Part shown: one piece after another, positions 1 through 10,883 of the stretch
How positions within the stretch are numbered: the stretch's first letter is position 1
Layout of the letters: each line of letters starts with the position of its first letter
NCBI GenBank assembly: GCA_012845835.1
Contig: JABAKD010000026.1
Coordinates: forward strand, 9,100,558 to 9,164,557
Length of the DNA stretch: 64,000 nucleotides
Source: Undaria pinnatifida
Taxonomy: Eukaryota; Sar; Phaeophyceae; Laminariales; Alariaceae
Reading direction: 5' to 3'
Notes under the pieces: generated by a model
Told to the model about the DNA's origin: nothing
Seen by the model: only the letters and a program-made list of their open reading frames with translations
The model's database searches: none
Translations under genes and position numbers: made by a program

Positions 1-80
1 GCAGGGGCCCCTCCTGTTGGTCGCCGGGCATGTACCACACGGACCACATCTTGCAACCGCGTGCGGACGACACTGCACTT

Positions 81-278
81 CGGAGCACAATCCTCGTCTC
101 GGCTTTTGGTCGCATCAGTTTCCCGCCAGCTGTGTCACGTGGACCACTCCGCAGCGGAACTGCCCAAACCCTATCCATCAGGAGCGCAGTCCTCATCTCG
201 GCTTTTGGTCGCATCAGTTCCCCGCTAGCTGGTCACATAGACCACTGCACAGCGGAACTGCCCAAGCCCCACCCATCA
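81..278. repeat. 99-bp tandem duplication (2 copies)
   Basis: Two adjacent copies, 81-179 and 180-278, share the blocks CTCGGCTTTTGGTCGCATCAG and AGCGGAACTGCCCAA at the same spacing. The unit is a multiple of three, so open frames run through it. I see no protein similarity, and I read it as a non-coding duplication. Confidence 0.8.
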
Positions 279-1346
279 GACTTGTTCGCTCCGCGCTCAG
301 CCAACATGTTGCACTGCACATCTCCGCGAGCTACCAGCATACGCCCCGAGATCGCCCGTCGACCTGTACCTTTTTTTGCGCTTCGGGGCTGAGGCATAGG
401 CACGACGCGCCACGGACAATCATACTGGAATCAACCCTTCGAGGGACCAGTGACGGAGACTTCGCTTGCTGAGAGAGCCCATCGGCCTGCATACACCTTT
501 GCTGACGGAGCCAGACTGGCCTTCGCGGGATCCATTGGACTACGGACACCGTGGTCTAGGAGCTCATGTCGGGGCTCCTTCCTTGTGGTCCTCCTTGGGA
601 AGGAACACGCGGTGCTCGCGGAATGTTTGGGCTTTCTCGTTTGGCGATTTTTTTCAGTACACGCGTTATCGTATGGGTTTCGGTATATACGCCGATCTGT
701 CTTGCGCGTCGGACAATTTGTGCTCCGTTTCTGCTGAAAATATAATAGTACAGCTACTAATATGACGCAACCCGGACCCCACCCCAATCTTTCGCGATCA
801 ACAGCATTCCACTGCGTTACGTATCCTCAACCACCATCATGTTAGCAGCGCTACCAACTACAGTGCAGCATAATGGGCTCGCTGTCAATACATGCAATAT
901 ACCGCCGGTTTTTTTCTGCTTTAGAAGTCACTGTACAACAGCCGAGCCGCCTACTTTGCTCCTGCCCATTCACCACATAGCTCGACCCTTCAATGCCTCA
1001 GCGTCCACAGTTACAGCACTGCAGCTCTGACACCCTCCGCTGCTGTGCGAGTGCTCCTTGCAAGTTCGATTGGAGAGGTTTTTCGTCTTGGCCCTCGCGC
1101 GACTAGAACTTGAATCTAGTGAACACTAAACTCTGTGCTGGCTTTGTTTTGAGTAAGGCTGTCGGCGTGTGCGATACCCTATATACAACCATTCATGGGT
1201 ACGCGGGGGCTAATACCACTTTCTGTATTGGCACAGCTGCGATAGTGCGGCACACTGTACAGCTGTCGACGCAACTGTCCCTCTATAGTGCGGTCGATGC
1301 GGGTACGGAATTGTTTTCAGCTGTCCAGGCGTGAGGCCGGCTTCCT
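279..1346. other. No recognisable feature
   Basis: Only short overlapping open frames without domain similarity occur here. Composition resembles the satellite DNA that follows, with recurring words such as AGTGCGGTCGATGCGGG, so it may be older decayed repeat. Confidence 0.5.
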
Positions 1347-1658
1347 ACTGCTGCCGGTACATGTGCTGCCCTTCCACAATGCAGCTAGGGTCGACGCTGC
1401 ATTTTGTTTTTTGCAGCTGTCAACATGGATACTGTCCGTTGCAATGCAATTTACAGTTGGCGGAGACGCTGGGCATTATACTTTAGGCACAAACACTGCC
1501 TTTCTGCTGCTGTTAGTACATACGCTGCCCTTCACGTTGCTCCTAGGGTCTATGCTGGCATTTTTGTTTTCCTCTGCACATGTTCGGACAGCTACTGCCC
1601 GTTACAGAGCGTTTACTACAATTCGCGGAGACACTGCGCTTTACAGCCATTAATAGTG
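1347..1658. repeat. 156-bp tandem repeat (2 copies)
   Basis: Two diverged copies start near 1347 and 1503. Shared blocks are a TACTGCTGC...GTACAT...GCTGCCCTTC segment, then CTAGGGTC...GCTG and a T-rich GCATTTTGTTTT stretch, then a GGCGGAGAC segment. No coding content recognised. Confidence 0.65.
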
Positions 1659-1830
1659 CATGTGGGGATCAGCCCGTTTGACGCGGTACTTGGGGGCAAA
1701 CAGCCTTTCTTTTCGGCTGCAGGCGTACACACCTTTTCTACAGCTGGTCTCGGTATCATACTACCCTTTTTAAGGCGGCTGGTGTCGTAGTCACCAGTGG
1801 ACACAGGAGCAATCTTGCAGTAATCAGCAC

Positions 1831-2200
1831 TACTGTAAGCTCGACCGTCCCTCTATTGTGCGGTCGGTGGGGGAACTGCCTTGTTAGGACGCTATGCTAC
1901 TCATCTTGGTGCGGTTGGAATTGCCGTCACCTGTTACCACAGCAGCGATACTACAGCAATCAGCGCTACTGTAGGCGCGATCGTCCCCCTATAGTGCGGA
2001 CGGTGGGGAAACTGCCTTGTTCGGGGATTATATTGCCCATCTTCGTGCGGTTGGAATTGTCGGTACCTATGGGGACAGCAGCGGTAATGCAGCGAGCAGC
2101 ACCACTGTAGGTGCGACCGTCCCCTTAATAGTGCGGTCGGTGGGGAAACTACTTTGTTCGGGTGTTGTACTAACCTTGTCCTCTGATTGGTATATATATG
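1831..2200. repeat. 136-bp tandem repeat (3 copies, last partial)
   Basis: Anchors of the type ACTGTAGGCGCGACCGTCCC occur at 1831, 1967 and 2103, exactly 136 bp apart. Each is followed by a TAGTGCGGTCGGTGGGG block and a CCTTGTTCGG block. The third copy degenerates after about 2180. Confidence 0.8.
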
Positions 2201-2244
2201 CAACCCTCTACTGTGCTACCCCCCGCTACACTACTGTTGGGGCA

Positions 2245-2940
2245 GATGCTGCCAGTTCTTTTTACGGTTGGCGGCGCGATCATCTACTGTATTACCCCCC
2301 CCTACACTACTGTTGGGGCAGATGCTGCCCGTTTTCACACGGTTGGCTGCGCGATCCTCTACTGTGTTACCCCCCCTACACTACTGTGAGGGCCGATGCT
2401 GCCCGTTTTTATTCGGTTAGCTGTGCGATCCTATACTGTGCTACCCCGCCTACACAGCACCTAGGTTACATGCTGCCTGTTTTGTTGCGATGAGCGTCGG
2501 CGTGTTGGGCGACCCTTCACTGTGCTGCCCCCCTACACAGCACCTAGGTTAAATGATGCCTGTTTTAGTACGATGAGCGTCGACGTGTTTGGCGACCCTT
2601 TGCTGTGCTGCGCCCCTACACTGTGCATGGGATAAATGCTGCCTGTTTTGGTGCGATGGGCGTGGTCTTCTTGTGCACCCCTTTAGCGTGCTACCCCCCT
2701 ATACTGTACCTAGGTTAAATGCTGCCTGTTTTGGTGCGATGGGCGTGGGTGGTTTGGGCGACGCTTTCCTGTGCTACCCCCGCCTAGGCTAAATGCTGCC
2801 TGTTTTAGTGCGATGGGTGCAGACGTACCTTTACTGTGTTGCACCCCCTGCACTGCGGTTAGGGTCAGTGCTGCTCATTTTTGGACCCTTTTACTGCGGT
2901 TCGTGCGGGCGTTACCCGTATACCATACGTCAGACTGGAC
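2245..2940. repeat. 74-83 bp satellite (about 9 units)
   Basis: Units are marked by the word GATGCTGCC/AATGCTGCC at about 2245, 2321, 2395, 2469, 2552, 2635, 2718, 2792 and 2867. Each holds a C-rich CTACCCCCCTACACT block. Two length classes (74-76 and 83 bp) alternate in runs, which suggests local homogenisation. With the three arrays upstream it forms a satellite domain that ends shortly before the gag start codon. Confidence 0.85.
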
Positions 2941-3216
2941 GGTGCTCTATGTTGCGGTTTTGGTGGACGGTACCCTTCTTACCGCTGTACTCCTATTACA
3001 CTGCTAGTTGGCGTGGCTGCTACCATCACTGATGCTGGACGGAGTCGAGGCCCATATCTTGCTGCTTGCAGGCACACCGATATTACGGCTACTTGCAGCA
3101 GGGACACCACAACAATATATCTGCTTCCATAGCTTCTTTACGCGTCGTTCCCATCCCGCCACCTTCCCCCACACGCCCTTCTTCCACTGCCCTCCCTACA
3201 GACAACAAGCAACAAC

Positions 3217-5772
3217 ATGTCTACCAGTGAGGAAGTGGGCTACTCGGGCAGGCTGAGGTCTTCCATGTGCCCCAACCTGGATTCCCACGAGACACGGAGA
3301 GCTCGCTCGAGATCCCGCGAGTCGAGACGGGGGGAACCACCGGAGGCGGGTTTCGGTGACGAGACAGAAGACGGACCTCTGTGCCACCACCCGGACCCGC
3401 CAACCAAGAGGATCGACCCGACGGTTTGCGCAGAGAAGAAGACGGACCAACCTCCACCGGACTCGGGGGGGTCTCGACGATAGCTCTCACCAGCCCCAGG
3501 GAGAGCCACCAGCTGCCCCACCCGCGCTCGACAGGGCACCACCGCCGCCACCTGGGCTCTTCGCGCTCGGCAGAGAGCCACCTCCAGAGCTCCACGGACT
3601 GGGGCGCCCATGCCGGCCCCTTGGACTTGGCATATGCGGCGGCGCGGGTCTAGTGTGCGCTCGACGACGCCGACCAGACGATTCTCCAGCGTGAAGCACG
3701 CCGACATCGGTTTGACGAAGACATCAATCAGGCGACGACCGCTGCGCGGGAAGCGTCTCTGGCAGTAAAGAGGGCGCAACAAGCCCTCGCCCAATCAGTT
3801 GCGTCGGCTGCGGCGGGAGCTACCGCGGCCTCCTATCCTTCGACGCGCCCGCAGGGTGTCGCATCCCAGCCACCACGACCAGGGGACGAGGCCGTTTTCA
3901 AAGGAAGCGTCGTGTGCATCGCGTCTACACCGAGGGTGGACTTCTCCCCAGCGTTGGCGACCGCGTTGGTGGAAACGGCCTCTACCCCCCTCACGTCAGA
4001 GAGGCCGGCGTTGCGGCAAGCAGACGCCCGTTTAGTGGAGGCGGCCTGGGCTCACATGGATTGTACATCCTACGCAAGACAGACGCAAGCCGCCCCGACC
4101 CTCGCCCTCGTCAAAGCCATGCGGATGACCCACGACAAGCCCCCCGACCCCGTGTTCTGGCTGAACCCCGGCGGAAGAGCTGGCGGAACGCAACCGGGGA
4201 AAACAGCGACGTAGCGACAGTCGCGACCGCGGAGACTGCTACCGTGGGGGTGGCGGCAAAAATGTTGGGGGTGGCGACCACCACCACCGTCGGGGGGGTG
4301 ACAGCGGTGATGGAGGCGGGGTAGGCGCATCGGGTGCTGGTGTGGCTCAGGGCGCCGTCGAGAAAGCAACTTTGGTCGTAACAACCGAGGCAGTGGTCAC
4401 AGCTCTGGCGGAGGCAAAGGAGGGCGGACTAACGGTGCCAGAGTGCGTTCAGCGTGGGACGGCTCGTCAACCCCGTCCCGCTCGTCTTCGGCCGCGAGCA
4501 CGGACCACAGCGAGGTGGCCGTGGTAGCAGGCAAGAAATGTCAAGCGCTAGGGCAGAAAAAGCATCTGGGCGTGAGGTTTTCACCCTCCTGGTGCGTCTG
4601 CTAATGACGCACTTCGACGGGGTTGACACGGAGGAAGGCTGCACTAAGTTTCATACTTTTGGAATGTGTAACGGCACGCCTTTGTATGATTTCAGTCGAG
4701 AGTTTCGCGTACTTGTGTCGACCGCTACGGGGAGTGAGTGCGTTCGTCTCCGGGGACGGATGTGGTGTTGGAGGTGGTTCAGGTGGCGGCGAATGAGCAA
4801 TTTCCGGCTCTCATGTCTGCGTTGTACCCTGGTTCGAAGGCACCGGACCCGCGGCCATACGCCTCGTTGGATGCTATGTGGCGGGTTTTTAGTGACTAAG
4901 CGCATAATAAGAAACCTGCCGTCAACGGCGAAACATTTTTTCTCTGCCTGTGTCTTCGACGGGAGCGCGGTCATCCGCCCCGTCGGGGCCCCGGCCCGCC
5001 GATCATGGGCACGGCCAGGGCCGAGTGCCGTCCCAGTCGCTTTTGTGGCAGACGGGATCGAGCCATCATCCAACTGTCATGCCCATCGATGATTCATCTG
5101 ACCCTCGGCTTGACCACACATCGAACTGCTGACCACGAGAGCATTATTATGCGGAAATTTTCGCCGATAGTGCCTCGTTTAAGACAGACTACCTAACCCT
5201 CCCCTTTGGAGTTTGGAGTTGCCGCCTTTCACCCTCCACTCGCGAGGATGCCCTCCGGGAAAAACCCGGGGCTTTGCCTCAACTGCCCCGAAGACAACCA
5301 TTCCTTCAAGCATTGTAGGTATCCTTTCATTAATGCGAGCGTCTGTTTGAACCCTGAACTTGGCCAACTTGGTGACGGTGATGGATATCGACGATAGCAA
5401 GCACGCATGGTCTGCTACCGCGGAGACTGCAGATCTTGTCGCCCGAACAGCCACAAGAAAAATCGTCGCCATTACTCAGGTCAATCGCGAGGGCACCACC
5501 AGGATCAGGGCCAAGTACACTGTCACAACGATAATACATATACGTCGGATCACCATGGTGGTATCCCGTCCTCGCCCGCCCCTTTTGCCCCCGCTTCTGC
5601 TCCTCGAATGCGCTTTGGAGCCGCCCATGACCCGGGCGGAAATACGCAGGCGCGCCAGCCTGGCCCATTCCGTACCGGCAATCGACTTATCGACGGCGGT
5701 AAGGCACCGTCGACAACACTGTCGGGGACACCTCTTTTAGGTTTCAGAACATGCTCGTGTTCCCGTTGCTAG
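3217..5772 (+). pseudogene. gag: Gag (capsid/nucleocapsid) remnant
   Basis: Gag would form the particle that packages element RNA. The ATG at 3217 lies in a favourable ACAACATG context after a pyrimidine-rich leader. The first 88 codons are open, Arg/Ser-rich (RARSRSRESRRGE), to TAG at 3481. The frame then shifts. From about 3650 to 4214 an Ala-rich helical segment (frame 3660+3n) reads without stop, containing AREASLAVKRAQQALAQSV. A further segment at about 4540-4900 (TLLVRLLMTHFDGVD, YPGSKAPDPRPYASLDAMW) looks like the capsid core but needs frame changes. The nucleocapsid knuckle lies at 5275-5316, and a basic tail (SHKKNRRHYSGQSRGHH) continues past a TAG at 5395 to 5772. The long antisense frame at 3240-3794 is a shadow of this GC-rich coding DNA. 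Confidence 0.75.
5275..5316 (+). other. CCHC zinc knuckle of Gag
   Basis: The peptide CLNCPEDNHSFKHC fits C-x2-C-x4-H-x4-C exactly, the nucleocapsid zinc knuckle that binds element RNA. It lies in the open frame 5206-5397. It is the clearest single signature that this region is Gag. Confidence 0.9.
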
Positions 5773-6760
5773 CCTGTCCAATAATGTAGCACAAATTTCC
5801 CCTTTCAAGAGCCCACGGGCTCCTACGCCGTCTGCGGACGATTCTCACGGCGTAGTACTGGCGGCGGGAACTAGCGCTTCGAGCGTGGTTCCCCCTTGCC
5901 AGATAATATTTTTCGACGGCGAGAACGCGCGCTTCCAGCGACGTTCCCCTCGGTCATGGTCTGAGTTCGGCGACGGGAGCCGTGCTTCCAGCGCTGTTTT
6001 CCTCAGCCACGGCATAAACTCGGCAATGGGGGTACGCGCTCCGAACGCCACCACCATCAACCATGGCACGGGAGCCTGCAGTTGCGCGCTCCCCCCCAGG
6101 CACGCGTCGCGCAGCAACATAGCTGCGGTGACGGCGCGTCGCCATTTTACGCGAACGTGTTCATCCCCCCCTCTCCCTGACCAGTCGGTGGCGGTCGATT
6201 TGAGGTGTGGGGCGGCCGACCCTCAAACACTTTTTCTGACCACGAGGTGGCGGTCGATTTGAGGTGTGGGAAGGCCAACACTAAAACACCTAGATCTTTT
6301 ACGAGGCTCGATCTAGTGTTTGCTCGCGATAGCAGCGGGCGCTCTGCCCTTTTTTCCATCCAGAAGGAGTCGACAAGATTAGCTACCTCGTCTCCCTTCT
6401 CCAAGAGGCCTGACGGAAAAAATACTTCTCGAGTAAAAACATTAATGCCACCTGCTCTAGCCTCGCTCCCGAAGACACCCACAGGGTCTACGGGCCCTGC
6501 TTCGTCTTTTAGCACGCCAACCCACGTGTTTTAGGCTACGTCTGCCCCAGTGGTACAGGAAAAACATCCGACTCTGCACAACGGGCCAATGGTGACGCCA
6601 CGGCCTCCAGTCTGATCAGCCGGACGCTATTCCCGCAAATTTACAGAAGAATCGCGCCTCTTGTCAAGCAGAAACAGCTCAAAGCTCCTGTGCCTTCGGG
6701 CGCAGGGAGGGCAGTTTTCTTGCGATTATACGCCAAAAAGCGAAGGGGCCACGACGCTAG
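5773..6760 (+). other. Pol N-terminal linker, no domain recognised
   Basis: This lies inside the gypsy element between Gag and the 230-bp repeats. Short Ser/Pro/Thr-rich reading frames are interrupted in all phases. A direct duplication of the type GAGGTGGCGGTCGATTTGAGGTGTGGG occurs near 6185-6210 and 6244-6270. Probably a low-complexity linker; no catalytic motif seen. Confidence 0.5.
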
Positions 6761-7300
6761 AAACCGTGGGTTCGGACTCGCGTCGTGCTCCCGAGGCCTG
6801 GTGTTCCTAAGGGGGATACTACAGGCCCATATTCCCGAGGACTGGTGTTGCCAGAGGGAGGCATTGCAGACCCAAATGCCCAACGGGGCTACCGACGGGG
6901 TGGCACCGTCGGTGTCGGACTCTTTTTTGGTGCAGTGAGGGCGGCTTCTTACGACTTTCCGCCAGCGAGTGAGGAGGACCCGAGGCGAGAAACCACGGGT
7001 TAGGATTCACATCGTGCTCCCGAGGCCTGGTGTTCCCGCAAGGGGACACTACAGGCCTAAAGAGCCAAGGACTGGTGTTCCCAGAAGGGGACATTGCAGC
7101 CCCAAACATCCAACGAGGCTACCGACGGGTTGGCACCGTCAGTTTTTGCCAATTTTTCGGGCGCAGTTAGAGCCTATTCTCGCGTTTTTACGCCAACGAA
7201 CGAAGAAGACCCGAGGCGAGAAACCGCGGGTTGGGATACGCGTGGTGCTCCCGAGGCCTGGTGTTCCCGTACGAGGACATTGCAGGCCAAAATTCCGACA
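6761..7300 (+). repeat. ~230-bp coding tandem repeats before NADAR
   Basis: Units begin with GAAACC..GGGTT near 6761, 6990 and 7221 (spacing 229 and 231). Each contains a CTCCCGAGGCCTGGTGTTCC block, itself a doubled sub-repeat. In the NADAR frame the sub-repeat encodes a 15-residue motif of the form GLVFPEGD-I/T-A/T-x-PN followed by S-R/Q. The unit ends with an acidic-basic NEEDPRRE-type peptide. Length near 231 bp (77 codons) suggests coding-level duplication, now broken by small indels. It looks like a flexible repeat linker leading into the NADAR domain. Confidence 0.75.
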
Positions 7301-7989
7301 CAGCTTTTGACCCTTTTCTCGAATACTCCACAGACGAAGTGGTGTTGTTCTGGCAGCTGCCATCCTATTTTTCACCGTGGTTCCCTTCGTCGTTTATCGT
7401 GGACGACGTGCCATATTCTTGCGCGGAGCAGTACATGATAGCCAAAAAGACCAGGTTTTTTCAAGACCATCGAGCAGTGGGGCTCATCATGTCGTCGCCA
7501 AGCACACGCAAACACATCGGTTGGCTCGCGCGTAACTTTGACTCCGGTGTTGGTGACAGGGAAAAGCAAAACACCGTGTCATCTGGCACCTACGCCAAAT
7601 TCACGCAGAATACAGCAATAAATACATACCTTTTGAGCTCTGACAACAAGCTTCTGGATGAATCCAGCCTTCTGGACCCAGTGTGAGGATTCGTCTCCGG
7701 GCAGATGGTCCCAGGGCCAACAGCCCATGCCAGAGGAGAGGAAAACCTTTTCGGTGAGGCCCTTTCTGCCGTTTCCGAAGCTATTCCCGACAGTGAGACC
7801 GGGTCGGCGCACCCGGCCTCCTCTACTCGGTTCCGCACCTGTACTGCGAATGCAAGAACCACGAAACCTCGTCCGCGCCGCGGCCGGGCCGTTAACAGCA
7901 GCCAGCACTCGCAAAGCTTACCCTTCGGCGTTTCCGACCTATTTTTCGTGCGCGTTGGCCAACTAAAAGCCGTGAAGGTTTGGAGATAG
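7231..7989 (+). pseudogene. NADAR (YbiA-like) domain within gypsy pol
   Basis: The NADAR superfamily binds or hydrolyses ADP-ribose-type substrates; members act on riboflavin-pathway intermediates, and some remove ADP-ribose from guanine in nucleic acid. In the frame opening at 7231, the domain runs from about 7342 (residue 38) to 7800. Visible family features in order are an aromatic entry strand (VVLFWQLPSYFSPWFPSSF), the signature helix (YSCAEQYMIAKKTRFF, with Glu66, Tyr68 and Lys72/73), a segment AKFTQN, then LLDESSLLDPV and the C-terminal GEENLFGEALSAV motif. TGA at 7684-7686 sits exactly where the family has the W of its D-x-x-W-G motif. The frame then stays open to 7989, so one nonsense change separates this from an intact domain. 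Length of about 150 residues matches the family. Confidence 0.82.
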
Positions 7990-8210
7990 ATTCTGGCGTC
8001 GGTCTTGACCTTGCGCTGTCAGAACACGGCCCCTGTTTTGTCAGGGGTACTTTGACCGTGGACGACGTTTCGTTTACTATGAAAACCGCGTGCATCAGTC
8101 GAGCAACGCTCAACTCGGAGAGGCACTGGACTCCTGTAGATTTGGGGACCGGCAGCGTTGTTTGAACTCCTAAACGCCTCCGAGGGTATTGTGGGGAACA
8201 ATTTTTCGCA
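7980..8210 (+). pseudogene. Possible retroelement aspartic protease
   Basis: Retroelement proteases cleave Gag-Pol and carry a D-S/T-G catalytic triplet near the start and a hydrophobic-G-x-N/D-F strand near the end. A 61-codon frame here starts EIDSGVGLDLALSEH, with DSG at 7989-7997, and continues RGTLTVDDVSF. In another phase, about 65 codons later, EGIVGNNF follows, as expected for the second half. Position between Gag/NADAR and integrase fits. The frame is broken at the TGA near 8163. The second Gly motif is only approximate and similarity is short, so this call is tentative. Confidence 0.4.
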
Positions 8211-9220
8211 CATTCTCCGGGCACATGACACAGGCGAGCATTGGCAAGGTGGGGACCCTCAATGCACGAGTCCAGCGGTAGCTTGAGTTCGAGTACCGCA
8301 AAGGAAGCGCCAACGGCAACGCCGATTTTTTCTGGTCCGCTTTCCAGAGCCTGCTACGGAGTACGACCGCAGTGGCTTGACACACTTCAGCCTCAAAAAC
8401 CCGATGAAGATAGTGGTATCTACCTTCTATGGACCGGCGGGTTGCGCGCTCCCTCCTCGCCGATCCCGGGGTCAGTTTGGGTAGACTCGTGCTCCTCGCC
8501 GAAAGCACTGTCTTGGGTGGGCTCGTGCCCCGCACTGAACATGCTGTCTTGGGTGGTCTCCCTCTCACCTCTACCGCATTTCACGATTTTCGCACACACG
8601 AGTCACGTATAAGGATTGACGGCCTTTCTGCTCCCCCGGGGAGATTCGTCGTTCGTGTTTCTGCCTCCGTCGCCACCACCGAAGGCTGTACCGGCCGCCG
8701 GTCGATTTCGCCTGCCGCTGACACTGTTTTCGCTTCGGTTTTTGCTGTACCCATCGACGGCAGCACGGGCTCCGCAGAAGCCCTGGCTGAAGCGACGCCC
8801 ATGGCGCAGCCGACTCCTCTATCAACGAGTTATACACAGGAGATGGACTCCACCGTGACTACCGGTTCGACTGTGTTCGTCTCTGCCTTACTTGGCACTC
8901 CAGCCCCTCCGTCGTCTACGACGCGCCGACGAACAGCGACAGTAACCGGCAACGCACACCCGCTGTAGATTATGGATTCGGGTCCGGCAGGGCCCCTCGG
9001 CCATCTTCCAGAAGAGGTACAAACCCGCTGAGAGTCTCACCGCCGCGGCCGGCTCCACCCGCCCCCGCGACCCCTACTCTTGCCGACCCGCCGATCCGCA
9101 CGCCGCCACTTCCATCCGACCACGACCACGTAGAGCCTATGGGGACTCCTCTCCTACGGCTTCCGCTTTCTCCTGGTGACACGCTGACTGCATCTACAAG
9201 GTCGGATGCCCTCGACGACG
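8211..9220 (+). other. Pol remainder; no reverse transcriptase found
   Basis: This is where RT and RNase H should lie. I looked for the YxDD/FxDD triplet, the upstream D-x-x-x-A/G-Y/F strand and the RNase H D-E-D-D pattern in three forward frames and found none. A 179-codon open frame (8429-8968) has a 39-bp near-duplication, giving LAESTVLGGL and TEHAVLGGL, and a Thr/Ser-rich end. Another frame near 8990-9130 is Pro-rich. A deletion of several kilobases is the simplest explanation. Confidence 0.6.
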
Positions 9221-10883
9221 CTGCTGAATTGCGGTTCGCTGATTCCATCGCGGGTTATTCGCATGCCGATTGGAATCGAGAGCAGCGCGCTGAGCTGATG
9301 TGCCACGCCACGATACTTTACATCTCTATCAGCCGGCCGTCGGCCCTGCCGCCCGACGTTTTGGCATGCTACCCCTCGTACAAGCGTCCCTTCCTCTCAG
9401 ACATCAACAAGACATCCAGGATCTGGCGGGTAAGGGTCGACTACACACAACCGACTACGACATCGTCCTACTCGTCCGTAACCCGACACTGCCATCAACA
9501 AGGTCTGACGAACCCAACTATGTGGGGCGAGCTGATTGCTAAACGACGAGTTAGTTAGCATCTACGTTCCCCTGCTCATGCGCCGTTGGATCATGCAAGC
9601 TTGTCACTCGACGACCTCTTGTCACCTTGGCACCACGCGCATGTTGCGCATCTGGAGCGGTTTTATTGGTGGATTGGCATAAATGTGTGCACCTGGTGGT
9701 GGCTTCGGCACTGCTTGAAGTGCCAAGCGCGGAAACCCCGACGACTGACTGTCCGCTGACCCATCAACTCAATGCCTCTACCGGAGGGTCTAGGTGTCGC
9801 CACTCAGTTTTGACTATTTTGGCCCCCTCCCGGTCACACCACGAGGCAACACCTACATCCTGCTGTTCACCGATCGCTTCATTCATCCGGCTGGCCGACA
9901 TGTTTTCCGTCATTGCCGCTGAGTTCACCGCGGAGGGTACAGCCAATATTCTGGTGAATCAATATATCTCCTTGTGGGGGTGCCCGCGCACGATACTCTC
10001 AGACAACGGCCTGCAGTTCTGCTCCATGCTTTCACAAGCTGTATATCAGCTGTTGGGTGTGCACAAGCTTGCGACAAGCTCCTATCATCCCAACTGTATC
10101 GGGGGCATTGAGCGGGTGAACCACACTATGGCCCAAATCCTGGATATGGTCGTCAACGAGTGACAAGACGATTGGGACTTGCATCTGCCCTACGTCGAAT
10201 TCGCTTACACCAATTCCGTCAGCGCGGCGACGGGTCTGGTGCTCAGCGAGGTCCACATGTGCAGACTCCCACGGCTCCCCCTAACGATTTTCGACCGCAC
10301 TAGCGTCGTGGGACGCCAAAGTCTGGCCCGTGACCACCTGGCCTATTGCGACATGGCCACCGACCGGCAAACGTGCGCGAACGACAGTGTCCGCGCACAC
10401 CGCGCCCTCATCGTTTCTCGTGTTAACCGCAGAAACTCCGCCCTCACCGACGCGCTGCGTCTAGCACCTAACTTCGCTGCGGGTGGTTGGGCATGGGTGT
10501 ACAATTCTGCCTCCACCATCCGCCAGGGTGTGAAGGCGAACACCGACGCCAAGGTACTCAAGGCCAAACTTGCACATAACTGAGCGGGCCCGTACAACAT
10601 CCTGGCAGTCGGTCCCTGCTCCGCCGCCGAGACCCCGGACAGTTCACCGCATGGGAGCAACCTCCTCTATTTGGTTCTCCCTTTCGACCTGCCCGGTTCG
10701 GACGCTCGTCGGCGTGTGGCCATCGAGCGCTATAAACACTGCGCCAACCCCCACGACAGCGAGGAAATGCCTAAATACCTACCGGCGGGGCTGCCGCAGT
10801 ACGTGCTCAACAATTTTTCCAAGAAGCCCCCGCCGTACGACGTCACTCAAGACGACGTTTCGACCCCCCTTCAACGGCTAGAG

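Noticed and set aside
3240..3794. Minus-strand 184-codon frame opposite gag
   Set aside because: Shadow of GC-rich, Arg/Pro-rich Gag coding DNA; no similarity of its own.
7684..10583. Reassignment of TGA to tryptophan
   Set aside because: TAG and TAA also interrupt the same genes, one TGA replaces Arg, frameshifts are common, and the intact frames in the window end normally at TGA, TAG and TAA. Decay is simpler.
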